Shown here one piece after another: positions 33,461 to 41,297 of a stretch of DNA of 64,000 nucleotides. How positions within the stretch are numbered: the stretch's first letter is position 1; every line of letters begins with the position of its first letter. The notes under the pieces were generated by a model that saw only the letters and a list, made by a program, of their open reading frames with translations, had not been told where the DNA came from and made no database searches. This stretch comes from Planctomycetota bacterium (lineage in GTDB: Bacteria > Planctomycetota > UBA8742 > UBA2392): positions 1 through 64,000 of the forward strand of contig JAMQHL010000019.1 of assembly GCA_025993795.1 (NCBI GenBank). The letters run 5' to 3'. The translations under genes were made by a program, and so were the position numbers.

Positions 33461-34105
33461 TCAGTCAATCGCCCCAGCTTTCACGGGCAAAATTCGCACA
33501 CTCTGGGCCACTTGCAGCAAGCGCTTTTCTGCAAACAGGTTGACTGCTTCGGGGTAGGCTTCGCGCTCAGCTTCCATTACGCGGGCTTGGAGTACTTCGG
33601 CTGTGTCGTCCGGGAGCACCGGCACTTTGCGTTGCAGGATGATCGGTCCGTGGTCGTAGACTTCATCCACGTAATGAACCGTGCATCCGGTTTCTTTTTC
33701 GTTGGCTTTGAGAACAGCCTGGTGAACCTTGAGGCCGTACATGCCCTTGCCGCCGAACTTTGGCAGCAGCGAAGGGTGGATATTCAGTACGCGACCACGG
33801 TAGCGCTCGGGCAGGTGTACGTAGCTGAGGAATCCGGCCAGAAGGACCACGTCGGGACGCAGCACGTTGATGAGCTTGAAGACCTGCCGCGAGAATGCGG
33901 GCGAATCAGTGAAATCTTTGCGGTTGACGACCTGCACGGGCACATCGTGCTGTTGTGCCTTCATGATGCCGGGGACGCCTTCTTTGCTGGCAATCACGCC
34001 GACGGGCTCAAGCAGACATGAGTCGTCAGCGGCCTTGAGCAGCAGGTTCTCCATTGTGGAGCCTGAGCCTGAGATAAGGATGACGCCACGGACTTTCTTG
34101 CGCAT
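33461..34105 (-). CDS. purN: Phosphoribosylglycinamide formyltransferase
   Basis: PurN transfers the formyl group from 10-formyl-THF to GAR, the third step of purine synthesis. The 214-residue product matches the usual size. The N-terminal SGSGSTMENLL binds phosphate. The catalytic Asn-His pair is in LNIHPSLLPKF and the Asp in HYVDEVYDHGPIILQ, so the Asn/His/Asp triad is complete. Two ATGs six bases apart could start it; the second has GAG at eight bases. It lies about 110 bases downstream of ileS on the same strand. No other purine gene is in the window. Confidence 0.92.
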   Translation of the reverse strand: MRKKVRGVILISGSGSTMENLLLKAADDSCLLEPVGVIASKEGVPGIMKAQQHDVPVQVVNRKDFTDSPAFSRQVFKLINVLRPDVVLLAGFLSYVHLPERYRGRVLNIHPSLLPKFGGKGMYGLKVHQAVLKANEKETGCTVHYVDEVYDHGPIILQRKVPVLPDDTAEVLQARVMEAEREAYPEAVNLFAEKRLLQVAQSVRILPVKAGAID

Positions 34106-34218
34106 GGGCATTTCTCGACAAGGCCGCAACCGGCAGCCATGGCGTAAGGGTACACCATGGACCGCCGGAATCCAGCAAGGGAAAGATTTGGGAAAACGGG
34201 CAAACCGCCAGCCGGGCG

Positions 34219-37200
34219 CTAGCCAGCCGGGCTGACGACGTTTGCGCAACGGGCGCACAGGTGCTCGTGCTCAACGATGCTGCCCACGTCGCCGGTGCGG
34301 CGGAAGCAGCGCACGCACGCGGTTTCGGCGCTCTCGACAACTTTCAGCCACAGCCCCTTTACATCCGTTGCCGGCTCAAATTCCTGAAGCGCCGCGTGGT
34401 CACTGGACACGTCAATGGCTACCGCGCTGACGTTCAGCATCTCGGGCAGCAGGGTTGCAAGCTGTTCGGGCGTGCCCAGCGGCGCGAACATTTCGCCTGC
34501 GACCGCGCCCAGCACGACCTGAGTGTCGTAGCCTTTGCCGATCTTTTTTTCTTTACGCATGCGGTCGAGCACGCGGTCGGTTTCAGCCTTCACCTGCAAC
34601 AACACCCGGAACTTGCTGTCCAGGGCCGAGTCCCGACGCAAATACCCTTCGCCCGCGACGGGCCACAGCGCAAGATGCGCGCTTGCGGGTGTGCCTTGCT
34701 GCTTGGGCAGGTGCTGCCACATGTCCTCGACCGTGTGCACCAGCACCGGCGACAGAAGGCGCGTCAGCGTGTCGGCCAATACCCAGTACGCGGTTTGCGC
34801 ACTGCGGCGGGCATTGCTGGTGGCGGCTTCGCAGTACAGAGCGTCCTTGCGCAGGTCGATGTACTGGCTGCTGAGTGTGACGTTGGCGAGGTCATGCAGC
34901 GCGCGCATGGCGGCATGAAACTCGTAACGCTCCAGTGCAGCCGTCACGGTCTCGACCGTGGCGGCGCACTGCGAGAGCGCCCACTGGTCCAGGGGCAGCA
35001 GGTCGGCGTACGCCAACGCATCGGTGTTCGGGTTGTAGTCGAACAGGTTGCTGACCAGCGCCCGGTAGGTGTTTCTCAGCTTGCGGTAGGTCTCGCCACC
35101 GGCCTGGATCAGCTTGTAGGTCACCGGCACGGGGCTAGACGTGTCAAGTGACGCGAAATACAGCCGGATCAGGTCAGCGCCCAGGTCTTTCACGCCCTGG
35201 TCGATCGGCCACATGTTGCCCTTGCTCTTGCTGCCCTTTTCGCCCTTTTCGTCCACGACGAACGCGCACGTCAGGCAGTCGCGGAAGGGGCTGACGCCGG
35301 TCGTCGCCACGCTCAGGATCAATGACACCTGGAACCAGCCGCGGTGCTGGTCGTCGCCTTCGAGATACATGGCGGCGTGGGGCGACTTGCCATCGTCGCG
35401 CGGAAAGGCCATGTCTTTCAGCCCAGCAACGGTGCGCATCACGGATTGAAAGCTGGAACCGGCTTCAAACCATACGTCGAAGATGTCGCCGAGCTTCTCG
35501 ATTGTCTTGCCCTGGTACTTCGCGGCCAATGCCGGCGGCAGCAGTTTTTCGGCTGGCCAGTTGGCATCGTCGAACCAGATGTTGCTGCCGTGTCTTTCCA
35601 CCAGCGCCATGACGTGTGCATTGGTCTCGTTCGTAAGCAGCACCTCTCCGGTGGCCTTGACGCGAAAAGCCGGGATCGGAATGCCCCAGTAGCGCTGCCG
35701 TGAAACGCACCAGTCAGGCCGGTTCTCGACCATGTTGCTGATGCGCGTCTGGCCCCATGCGGGGAACCAGCGCGATGCCGCGATTTCTTCCAGCAGCCGC
35801 TGGCGCAGGGTCTTGCCTTGCGGGTTGAGCGCTTTGTCCGGTTCCACGTGGTCGATCTGCACGAACCATTGCTCGGTCGCGCGGAAGATCACCGGCGTGT
35901 GCGTGCGCCAGCAGTGCGGATAACTGTGCCTGACAGGCTCGTCGTGCAACAGCCATCCCTCGTCGCGCAGCTTCTCGACAATCAGCGGGTTGGCCTTAAA
36001 GATGTTCTGGCCCTCGAGCAATGTCAGCCAGCCGCGCGAGTCTTCAAACGTGACGCTCACGCCAAGGTCTTTGCGCAACCGGTCGCCGACGAAGAACTTG
36101 CCGGATTCATCGACCGGGCACACCACGGGAAGTTTCTCGCGCTTGCCGGTTTCAAAGTCCTCTTTGCCGTGGCCGGGCGCGGTGTGTACGAGGCCAGTGC
36201 CGTCTTCGAGCGTGACGTAGTCGGCAAACACCACCGGGCACGCGGTGTCGAGAAACGGGTGGCTGTAACCCACGCCGCGCAGCACCTCGCCCGGAAACGT
36301 CTCCAGTACCTGAACGTCGGAGAGTTTTGCCTTTTCGGCAACGAGTTTGAGCAGTGCCTCAGCCAGCACCATGTGCTCGACGTTTCCATTGCGCGAGTAT
36401 CGCACGAGCACGTACTGGGCCTTCTCGTGTGCCGCCACCGCGACGTTTGCGGGCAGGGTCCAGGGCGTGGTCGTCCAGATCAGCAGCGCCAGTGATTTCC
36501 AGATCGCCTCGCTGTCGTCGCGGGCCTCAACCAGTTCACGAAACCTGCAGTCCTTGCCGCAACTTGAGACCGGGAAGCGCACGTACACGCTGGGGTCGGT
36601 GCGGTCTTCGTACTCGAGTTCGGCCTCGGCCAAGGCGCTTTGGGCCGCCCAGCTCCAGTGCACGCTGCGCTTTGCCCGTGTGATGAAGCCGCGCTTGAAC
36701 AACTCGCTGAACACGTGCAACACGTTGGCTTCGTAGCTGGGGTTGGTGGTCAGGTACGGCTCGTCCCAGCGGCCCAGCACGCCCGCTGATTTGAACTGAT
36801 TGCGCTGGATGTCGATCCACTTGGTCGCGTATTCCAGGCACTTTTCACGCAGTTGCAGTGTGGTTGTGCCCTCGGGCAGCTTGCCGCCCATCTCTGCCAG
36901 CATCTTGTGCTCGATCGGCAGGCCGTGGCAGTCCCAGCCGGGCACGTACGGGCTGTCAAACCCCTGCATGGTGCGAAACTTGACGACCATGTCTTTGAGG
37001 ATCTTGTTCATGCCCGTTCCGGTGTGGGCGTCGCCGTTGGCGTAAGGCGGGCCGTCGTGCAGCACCCACGGCTTGCCGCCACTGCGCGTTTCGCGGATCT
37101 GCCGGTACAGGCCGGTTTCTTCCCACTGCTTCTGCAGGGCCGGCTCGCGCTCCTGCAAGCCGGCCTTCATGGGAAAGTCAGTCTTGGGCAGCAGCACCGT

Positions 37201-37245
37201 GGACTTGTAGCGCTCTTTGGCGGCTTTCAGGACATCCTCGTTCAT
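34219..37245 (-). CDS. ileS: Isoleucyl-tRNA synthetase with altered HIGH and KMSKS motifs
   Basis: This class I synthetase of 1008 residues charges tRNA-Ile. The family signature is clear (PWVLHDGPPYANGD, WDCHGLPIEHK, WTTTPWTLPAN in the editing domain, DVWFEAGSSF). Two catalytic motifs differ from consensus. HIGH reads HTGT (residues 74-77), losing the second His. KMSKS reads KGSKS followed by KGN. The C-terminal zinc finger is present (CVRC and CARC), so it is the bacterial IleS1-type layout. The rest is well kept and no second ileS is seen here, so it is presumably functional. The ATG has no strong Shine-Dalgarno. purN follows on the same strand. Confidence 0.95.
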   Translation of the reverse strand: MNEDVLKAAKERYKSTVLLPKTDFPMKAGLQEREPALQKQWEETGLYRQIRETRSGGKPWVLHDGPPYANGDAHTGTGMNKILKDMVVKFRTMQGFDSPYVPGWDCHGLPIEHKMLAEMGGKLPEGTTTLQLREKCLEYATKWIDIQRNQFKSAGVLGRWDEPYLTTNPSYEANVLHVFSELFKRGFITRAKRSVHWSWAAQSALAEAELEYEDRTDPSVYVRFPVSSCGKDCRFRELVEARDDSEAIWKSLALLIWTTTPWTLPANVAVAAHEKAQYVLVRYSRNGNVEHMVLAEALLKLVAEKAKLSDVQVLETFPGEVLRGVGYSHPFLDTACPVVFADYVTLEDGTGLVHTAPGHGKEDFETGKREKLPVVCPVDESGKFFVGDRLRKDLGVSVTFEDSRGWLTLLEGQNIFKANPLIVEKLRDEGWLLHDEPVRHSYPHCWRTHTPVIFRATEQWFVQIDHVEPDKALNPQGKTLRQRLLEEIAASRWFPAWGQTRISNMVENRPDWCVSRQRYWGIPIPAFRVKATGEVLLTNETNAHVMALVERHGSNIWFDDANWPAEKLLPPALAAKYQGKTIEKLGDIFDVWFEAGSSFQSVMRTVAGLKDMAFPRDDGKSPHAAMYLEGDDQHRGWFQVSLILSVATTGVSPFRDCLTCAFVVDEKGEKGSKSKGNMWPIDQGVKDLGADLIRLYFASLDTSSPVPVTYKLIQAGGETYRKLRNTYRALVSNLFDYNPNTDALAYADLLPLDQWALSQCAATVETVTAALERYEFHAAMRALHDLANVTLSSQYIDLRKDALYCEAATSNARRSAQTAYWVLADTLTRLLSPVLVHTVEDMWQHLPKQQGTPASAHLALWPVAGEGYLRRDSALDSKFRVLLQVKAETDRVLDRMRKEKKIGKGYDTQVVLGAVAGEMFAPLGTPEQLATLLPEMLNVSAVAIDVSSDHAALQEFEPATDVKGLWLKVVESAETACVRCFRRTGDVGSIVEHEHLCARCANVVSPAG

Positions 37246-37280
37246 GGCGTTCCTTTGTCGCGGGCGGCTGGCGAAGGAAA

Positions 37281-37407
37281 ACAGAGTACGGAGTAACAGA
37301 GGTTTGCCTTGAAGTGTTGTCTCTGTTCCTCTGTGGCTCCGTGTTCAAGACAGCCGTTCGAGCCGCCCAAGCGGTTTCAGTGTTTATCTGTGATGGTCCG
37401 TGGTTAC
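37281..37407. repeat. Dispersed repeat, inverted copies of the CACAGAGG/CACAGATG family
   Basis: TCTCTGTTCCTCTGTGGCTCC and GTGTTTATCTGTGATGGTCC are reverse-complement relatives of the two units near 24.62-24.69 kb. A further GGAGTAACAGAGG fragment precedes them. Confidence 0.65.
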
Positions 37408-37436
37408 AACGACGTCGCCGAGGTGGCCGTGATGCC

Positions 37437-37455
37437 GGGGGCGGATCGCCCCTTA
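37437..37455. repeat. Palindrome abutting the UPF0434 stop codon
   Basis: GGGGCG-GAT-CGCCCC ends one base before the TAA of the minus-strand gene, which reads TAAGGGGCGATCCGCCCC on the coding strand. It is the third stop-codon-linked palindrome in the window. Confidence 0.6.
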
Positions 37456-37656
37456 CAGCGTCGCCAGTTCGGCGTCGGTAATTCGTTCGGCTTCGTCGAC
37501 GATCAGGTTAGGTATGCCATCGACGATGCGGTAGGCTTTGCCCGACTCTTTGCACAGCAGCCGGTCGCCGCGCTGGACCAGGGGCTTGTGGCTCTCGGGG
37601 CAGACCAGCATCGAGAGAAATTCGGGGTCCAGCGGTTGAGTGGTGGCGTCGGTCAT
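37453..37656 (-). CDS. Trm112-like / UPF0434 small protein
   Basis: The 67-residue cytoplasmic protein matches the UPF0434/YcaR family: FLSMLVCPESHKPLVQ, LLCKESGKAYRIVDGIPNLI and a trailing acidic segment. Family members resemble Trm112, a small zinc-ribbon activator of methyltransferases. The first CxxC-like pair is reduced to a single Cys (CPES) and the second to one Cys (LLCKESG), so zinc may not be bound. The ATG lies just before the conserved LDPEFLSML. It is divergent from rpmH. Confidence 0.85.
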   Translation of the reverse strand: MTDATTQPLDPEFLSMLVCPESHKPLVQRGDRLLCKESGKAYRIVDGIPNLIVDEAERITDAELATL

Positions 37657-37703
37657 GGCGTTGCCCAATGTATGGAACGCTCGAAAGTTGCACAAGCCGG
37701 TGC

Positions 37704-37732
37704 TTGACAGTAGCGCATCGCGCCAATACCTT
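37704..37732 (+). promoter_or_regulatory. Probable rpmH promoter
   Basis: A perfect TTGACA box and TACCTT are separated by 17 bases, 27 bases before the rpmH ATG. The -10 match is only 3/6. Confidence 0.45.
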
Positions 37733-37758
37733 CTGCGCCCTGAATTGAAGGGTACGCC

Positions 37759-38001
37759 ATGAAAGTCCGCACCAAGAACAGCAACCTCAAGCGCAACCGC
37801 ACACACGGGTTTCGCGCTCGCATGAAAACCGCCGATGGGCAGCAGGTGCTGTCGCGCCGCCGCCGCAAGGGCCGCAAGAAACTCTCGGTCAGTGACGAGC
37901 GCAAGGTGAAGCACCTGGGTGGCCCGCGCAAGGTGATTGAGCGCCAGCGTATCCGCAAGGAAGCTCGCCGTCAGACCCGTAAGCGCGCCGGCAAGATTTA
38001 G
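37759..38001 (+). CDS. rpmH: Ribosomal protein bL34 with C-terminal extension
   Basis: bL34 is a small basic protein of the large ribosomal subunit. Residues 1-45 carry the family core ([14 protein letters not shown], then [13 protein letters not shown]). The protein then continues for some 35 further highly basic residues to a total of 80, against a usual 44-47. The extension is rich in Arg/Lys, so it could contact rRNA. A Shine-Dalgarno-like GAAGGG lies six bases ahead of the ATG, and a perfect TTGACA and a terminator bracket the gene. The usual partners rnpA and yidC do not follow; instead an LptF/G permease is convergent. Confidence 0.92.
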   Translation: MKVRTKNSNLKRNRTHGFRARMKTADGQQVLSRRRRKGRKKLSVSDERKVKHLGGPRKVIERQRIRKEARRQTRKRAGKI

Positions 38002-38021
38002 TCTTGTGAACCAATCAACGC

Positions 38022-38054
38022 GAACCCCCGCCACGAGGCGGGGGTGTTTTTTTG
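38022..38054 (+). terminator. Rho-independent terminator of rpmH
   Basis: ACCCCCGCC and GGCGGGGGT pair across ACGA and run into GTTTTTTTG. The convergent permease gene ends just beyond it. Confidence 0.95.
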
Positions 38055-38065
38055 CAGACGGAACG

Positions 38066-39124
38066 CTACGTTTTCCAGAAGACCCACGCGCCGAAGCCCG
38101 CAAAGATGATTGGCGCGACGCTGGCGCCAATGATTGGCGGAAACGCGCCGGATTTTGCCAGCGTCTCGAACCAGAATGCCAGAATCTGGAATCCTACCAC
38201 GGCCGCCAATGCAAGGCTGCTGCTCATGAACATGCCGCGGCCGCTGCGTGTCAGAATCAAGCCAACGCCACAACCGAGCAGAATAATGCCGGTCAACGGG
38301 TGCCATAAGTCGTGCCAGAGTGTCACCCGCAGGTCGCGGTCAGTAGCACCGTTTTGGCTGTCCTGCCAGAGTTCCTGCAAAGTGCGATCGCCATAGCTGC
38401 GCCGTCTGCGCGCGAAGTCAGTGGGGTAAAGGTGGCCGAAGGGCAGATCGCCGTCGAAGGTGGCGGGTTCGCCGTCGCCCGTGTAGGCCGGATCGGTCAA
38501 GACTGCCAGGTCGTGAATCTCGGCTTTTTGGGGCGACCACCATGTGGAGCGGTCGTCGATCCATTGCAACTCTTCAGCGACTACCAGGCGAGTTCCGTCC
38601 TTGCTGAGGATGCGCACGTCTTCAAGCGCACGTGTATCAAGGTTGTAGCGCCGGACAAACCAGACGTTGCCGCCGTCATCTCGTACGCTGATGCGCCGGC
38701 CCTTGCGGAACTCGAAAGCGCCATAGGGCGACTCACGGGCTTCCTGTGCAATGCGCGGCAACACCGCCTGTCTGAGGGCCAGGCCTGCGATGCCCAGCAG
38801 CAGTACCGGCACCATGACAGCCGCCAGAGCGCGTTTGCGGCTGACTCCTGCGGCCTCCATCAGCAGCATTTCACGCGAACGGATCAGGCGTGAAACCGCA
38901 AACATGCCGGCGGTGAACAGCATCAGCGGGTACAGCAGATAGAGGATCGGCGGCAGGTTGTAGGCGTAGAACAGCGTTGTGCCGGTAGCAACGTCTGGAA
39001 AGGCCTGGATCTTGTCGAGATTGAGCAGGACATCGACGACCAGAAACACCGTCGTGAACAGGGCCAGCACCAGCACGAGGCTCTGGAAGAACACCCAAAG
39101 GAAGTAGCGGTCAAAGCGCTTCAC
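38066..39124 (-). CDS. LptF/LptG family permease (YjgP/YjgQ)
   Basis: LptF and LptG are the membrane subunits of the ABC exporter that lifts lipopolysaccharide from the inner membrane. The 352-residue product has the expected pattern: transmembrane helices near residues 10-30, 50-70, and 95-120, a periplasmic beta-jellyroll region, then three C-terminal helices (ILLGCGVGLILTR, SSLALAAVVGFQIL, IIGASVAPIIFAGF). The N-terminal VKRFDRYFLWVFFQSLVLVL is typical. The GTG start is preferred because earlier residues have no family features. No second copy or LptB lies nearby. LptF and LptG are hard to tell apart by eye. It supports an outer membrane. Confidence 0.85.
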   Translation of the reverse strand: MKRFDRYFLWVFFQSLVLVLALFTTVFLVVDVLLNLDKIQAFPDVATGTTLFYAYNLPPILYLLYPLMLFTAGMFAVSRLIRSREMLLMEAAGVSRKRALAAVMVPVLLLGIAGLALRQAVLPRIAQEARESPYGAFEFRKGRRISVRDDGGNVWFVRRYNLDTRALEDVRILSKDGTRLVVAEELQWIDDRSTWWSPQKAEIHDLAVLTDPAYTGDGEPATFDGDLPFGHLYPTDFARRRRSYGDRTLQELWQDSQNGATDRDLRVTLWHDLWHPLTGIILLGCGVGLILTRSGRGMFMSSSLALAAVVGFQILAFWFETLAKSGAFPPIIGASVAPIIFAGFGAWVFWKT

Positions 39125-39273
39125 CTTGCTGTTGTGCCGCAAGATCGCCCGGGGTTCCAGAGAGAACTGGTATCCAGAGGCAAGCCGGCTGCGGATGGGC
39201 CTGTCAAATTCCGGCGCGGGCCGGCCAGGTGAAGCGGCTCTCAGCCCGGATGTCGAAAAACCGCGCAAGTAGT

Positions 39274-39302
39274 TTGACAGGGAGTAAGCGATAGCGTAAA
39301 TT
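39274..39302 (+). promoter_or_regulatory. Promoter of the FliA/WhiG-type sigma gene
   Basis: TTGACA, 17 bases, TAAATT lies 41 bases before the start codon, a good vegetative sigma match in an AT-rich stretch. Confidence 0.6.
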
Positions 39303-39342
39303 ATAAAGCGTAAAGTACACTATTCCTTCCCGGAGTATCACC

Positions 39343-40212
39343 ATGCCCAACAAGCTCCCTCCCGAGCCGACACTTCCTCGCTACGGGTTTTCCCGTGCTT
39401 CTGCCTATCTGCCCCGTGCCTACGTTGCCGCCAAAGCCGAAGGCCACCGTACCGATATCCACAAGCTCTGGGACAACTTCAAGCGCACCGCCAACGCCGA
39501 CATGCGAAACGAACTCATCGAACACTACCTGCCACTCGTGCGCGTCACAGCCGAGCGCATGCACTCGAAGTTGCCTTCACACGTTGAAGTGGACGAACTC
39601 ATCCAGGCCGGCGTCTTTGGACTCATGGACGCCATTGACGGCTTTGACCCCCAACGCGGCGTGAAGTTTGAGGTCTATGCAAAGCAGCGCATCAGCGGTG
39701 CCGTGCTCGATGACCTGCGCAGCCAGGACTTCGCACCGCGCCTGGTACGAACCCACAGCCATCGGCTGGACCGCGCATACAAAGATGTCGAGGCCGAGAC
39801 AGGCTGCGTGCCTGAACCTGACCAGATCGCAAGCAAACTGCAGATCTCGATGGAAGAGCTGGATCGGTGGCTGCGCGAGATCAACATGGCCAGCATCGTC
39901 AGCCTGGACCGTGCAACCAGTGAATACGATGGCGAAGGCAAGGAGGTCCGCAAGGTAGACACGATCGAGGACGGCAACGTCCCGGCGCCAACCCATGCGA
40001 TGGAGCGTCGCGAGCTGGTTGAGCTCTCGACCCGTGGCCTGAGCCGCAAAGAAAAGCTGATCGTCATTCTGTACTATCTGGAAGAGCTTACGATGAAAGA
40101 GATCGGCCTTGTGCTGGACCTCAGCGAGAGCCGTGTGTGCCAGATTCACCACCGCATTATCTACCGCCTCAAGCTGCACCTTGAGCGAATGCGTGACGAT
40201 CTGATGGGATGA
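39343..40212 (+). CDS. RNA polymerase sigma factor, FliA/WhiG (sigma-28) type
   Basis: The 289-residue protein has sigma regions 2, 3 and 4. Region 2 carries LIEHYLPLVRVTAERMHSKL, VEVDELIQAGVFGLMDAIDG and FEVYAKQRISGAVLDDLRSQD. Region 3 follows (PDQIASKLQISMEELDRWL). Region 4 has a helix-turn-helix (LTMKEIGLVLDLSESRVCQIHH). The ISGAxLDxLR and ESRVCQIH segments are hallmarks of the FliA/WhiG group. It likely directs motility or developmental genes. A FlgM-like protein in this window is a candidate anti-sigma. GGAG at seven bases and a good sigma-70 promoter support the start. It is followed by a hairpin and an unrelated beta-barrel gene. A C-terminal MG tail lacks other domains. Confidence 0.92.
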   Translation: MPNKLPPEPTLPRYGFSRASAYLPRAYVAAKAEGHRTDIHKLWDNFKRTANADMRNELIEHYLPLVRVTAERMHSKLPSHVEVDELIQAGVFGLMDAIDGFDPQRGVKFEVYAKQRISGAVLDDLRSQDFAPRLVRTHSHRLDRAYKDVEAETGCVPEPDQIASKLQISMEELDRWLREINMASIVSLDRATSEYDGEGKEVRKVDTIEDGNVPAPTHAMERRELVELSTRGLSRKEKLIVILYYLEELTMKEIGLVLDLSESRVCQIHHRIIYRLKLHLERMRDDLMG

Positions 40213-40227
40213 TTTCTCCGGTCCGCG

Positions 40228-40273
40228 GGGGCGGGACACGGGCCCGCCCTTCTCCCCCCTTGTCCGAAGGGGG
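40228..40273 (+). terminator. Two adjacent hairpins after the sigma gene
   Basis: GGGCGGG/CCCGCCC and CCCCCTT/AAGGGGG hairpins follow the stop codon by 15-60 bases. T runs are weak, so termination is likely but not certain. Confidence 0.5.
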
Positions 40274-40351
40274 ACAATTCGCTAACTCTTGGCCCTTTCG
40301 CTCGTTAAGCTGGAGATGCGCCCCGCGTTGCCCCTCTCGGAATCCTTGCTG

Positions 40352-41251
40352 ATGCGTCGATTCTTGTTCTGCCTGCTGTTCCTGACAGTGGCTGTGGTTG
40401 CGTCGCCTGAACTTCGCGCCGAAGACACCTTGCAGTTTCCACGCCTGCGCCAGTTGCAGGACATGGTGCAGCGCACCCGCGACACCCGCTATAAGGACGA
40501 CACCTCGCTACTGGGCAATGAGGCCTTCACCGCCGGTTTCAGCGTCGGCTATATCAGCGACTACTACTGGCGCGGCTTCAAGCTGTTCGACGGCGACCTG
40601 CTGACGCGCGGCGACGCCTACGTCAACATTTACGGTTTCGAAGCCAGCGTCTGGGGCATGTGGGATTTCGCCCGCGAGCAGTTGCGACCCACTGAGGTGG
40701 ACTATCGCCTGCGTTATCAGTTCGAGATTGAAGGTGCGCTGATCAGTATCGGGTACACCTGGTACGACTTCAGCGGCAGCGACGGCAGCATTGGCCGGCG
40801 CGACCAGGGCTTCGGCAAGAAGCCGTTGAAGGACTTTCCAGACGACAAGATGTCGGCGAGCGTGCACGAGCTGCACATCTCGATGACGTACTTCACAAGC
40901 GTGATCCAGAGCGAAGGTGCGAATCTTCGCTATACGATTAACTACTTCCAGCGCCTGGATGACGAAGGCACACGAGTAGAAAGCACGATCAGCTTCTTTG
41001 TAGACAGCCCGCAGTTCACCGTGTTCGGCGACTATTTCGAGATCACCACGACCACGGTGTACCAGCACCGCTACCTCACAAACGAAAGCCATTTCCAGGG
41101 GCAGACAATGACGGCGCGGCTGGTTTACAACCTGGAGAAGTACGGCTACTTCCCGGTGTTCTTCCAACTCGAGGCCCATTACTACCTTGCGTTTGAGAAG
41201 GATTATGTTGACGGGTTCTACTTTGGCGGCAGCGTCAACTTCCGCTTCTGA
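40352..41251 (+). CDS. Outer membrane beta-barrel-like protein
   Basis: A signal peptide (MRRFLFCLLFLTVAVVAS, cleavage after LRA) precedes 275 residues of alternating aromatic and polar strands ending in a C-terminal Phe (VNFRF), as in Bam-dependent barrels. The mature N-terminus includes TAGFSVGYISDYYWRGFKLF, similar to the VSDY-RG motif of the Gcw_chp/TIGR02001 outer membrane group. Many strands end in Tyr/Phe (RYTINYFQRL, ESTISFFVDS, VYQHRYLTN). It probably sits in the outer membrane; no pore or substrate can be inferred. Between the sigma factor and the AsmA-like gene on the same strand, it has its own start region with no clear Shine-Dalgarno. Confidence 0.75.
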   Translation: MRRFLFCLLFLTVAVVASPELRAEDTLQFPRLRQLQDMVQRTRDTRYKDDTSLLGNEAFTAGFSVGYISDYYWRGFKLFDGDLLTRGDAYVNIYGFEASVWGMWDFAREQLRPTEVDYRLRYQFEIEGALISIGYTWYDFSGSDGSIGRRDQGFGKKPLKDFPDDKMSASVHELHISMTYFTSVIQSEGANLRYTINYFQRLDDEGTRVESTISFFVDSPQFTVFGDYFEITTTTVYQHRYLTNESHFQGQTMTARLVYNLEKYGYFPVFFQLEAHYYLAFEKDYVDGFYFGGSVNFRF

Positions 41252-41297
41252 AGACCGTCTCTTTACGTCAGGCATCCAGTAACTCTTAATCGAACGC

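Noticed and set aside
37759..38001. Replication origin next to rpmH
   Set aside because: No dnaA, rnpA or DnaA-box cluster is present.
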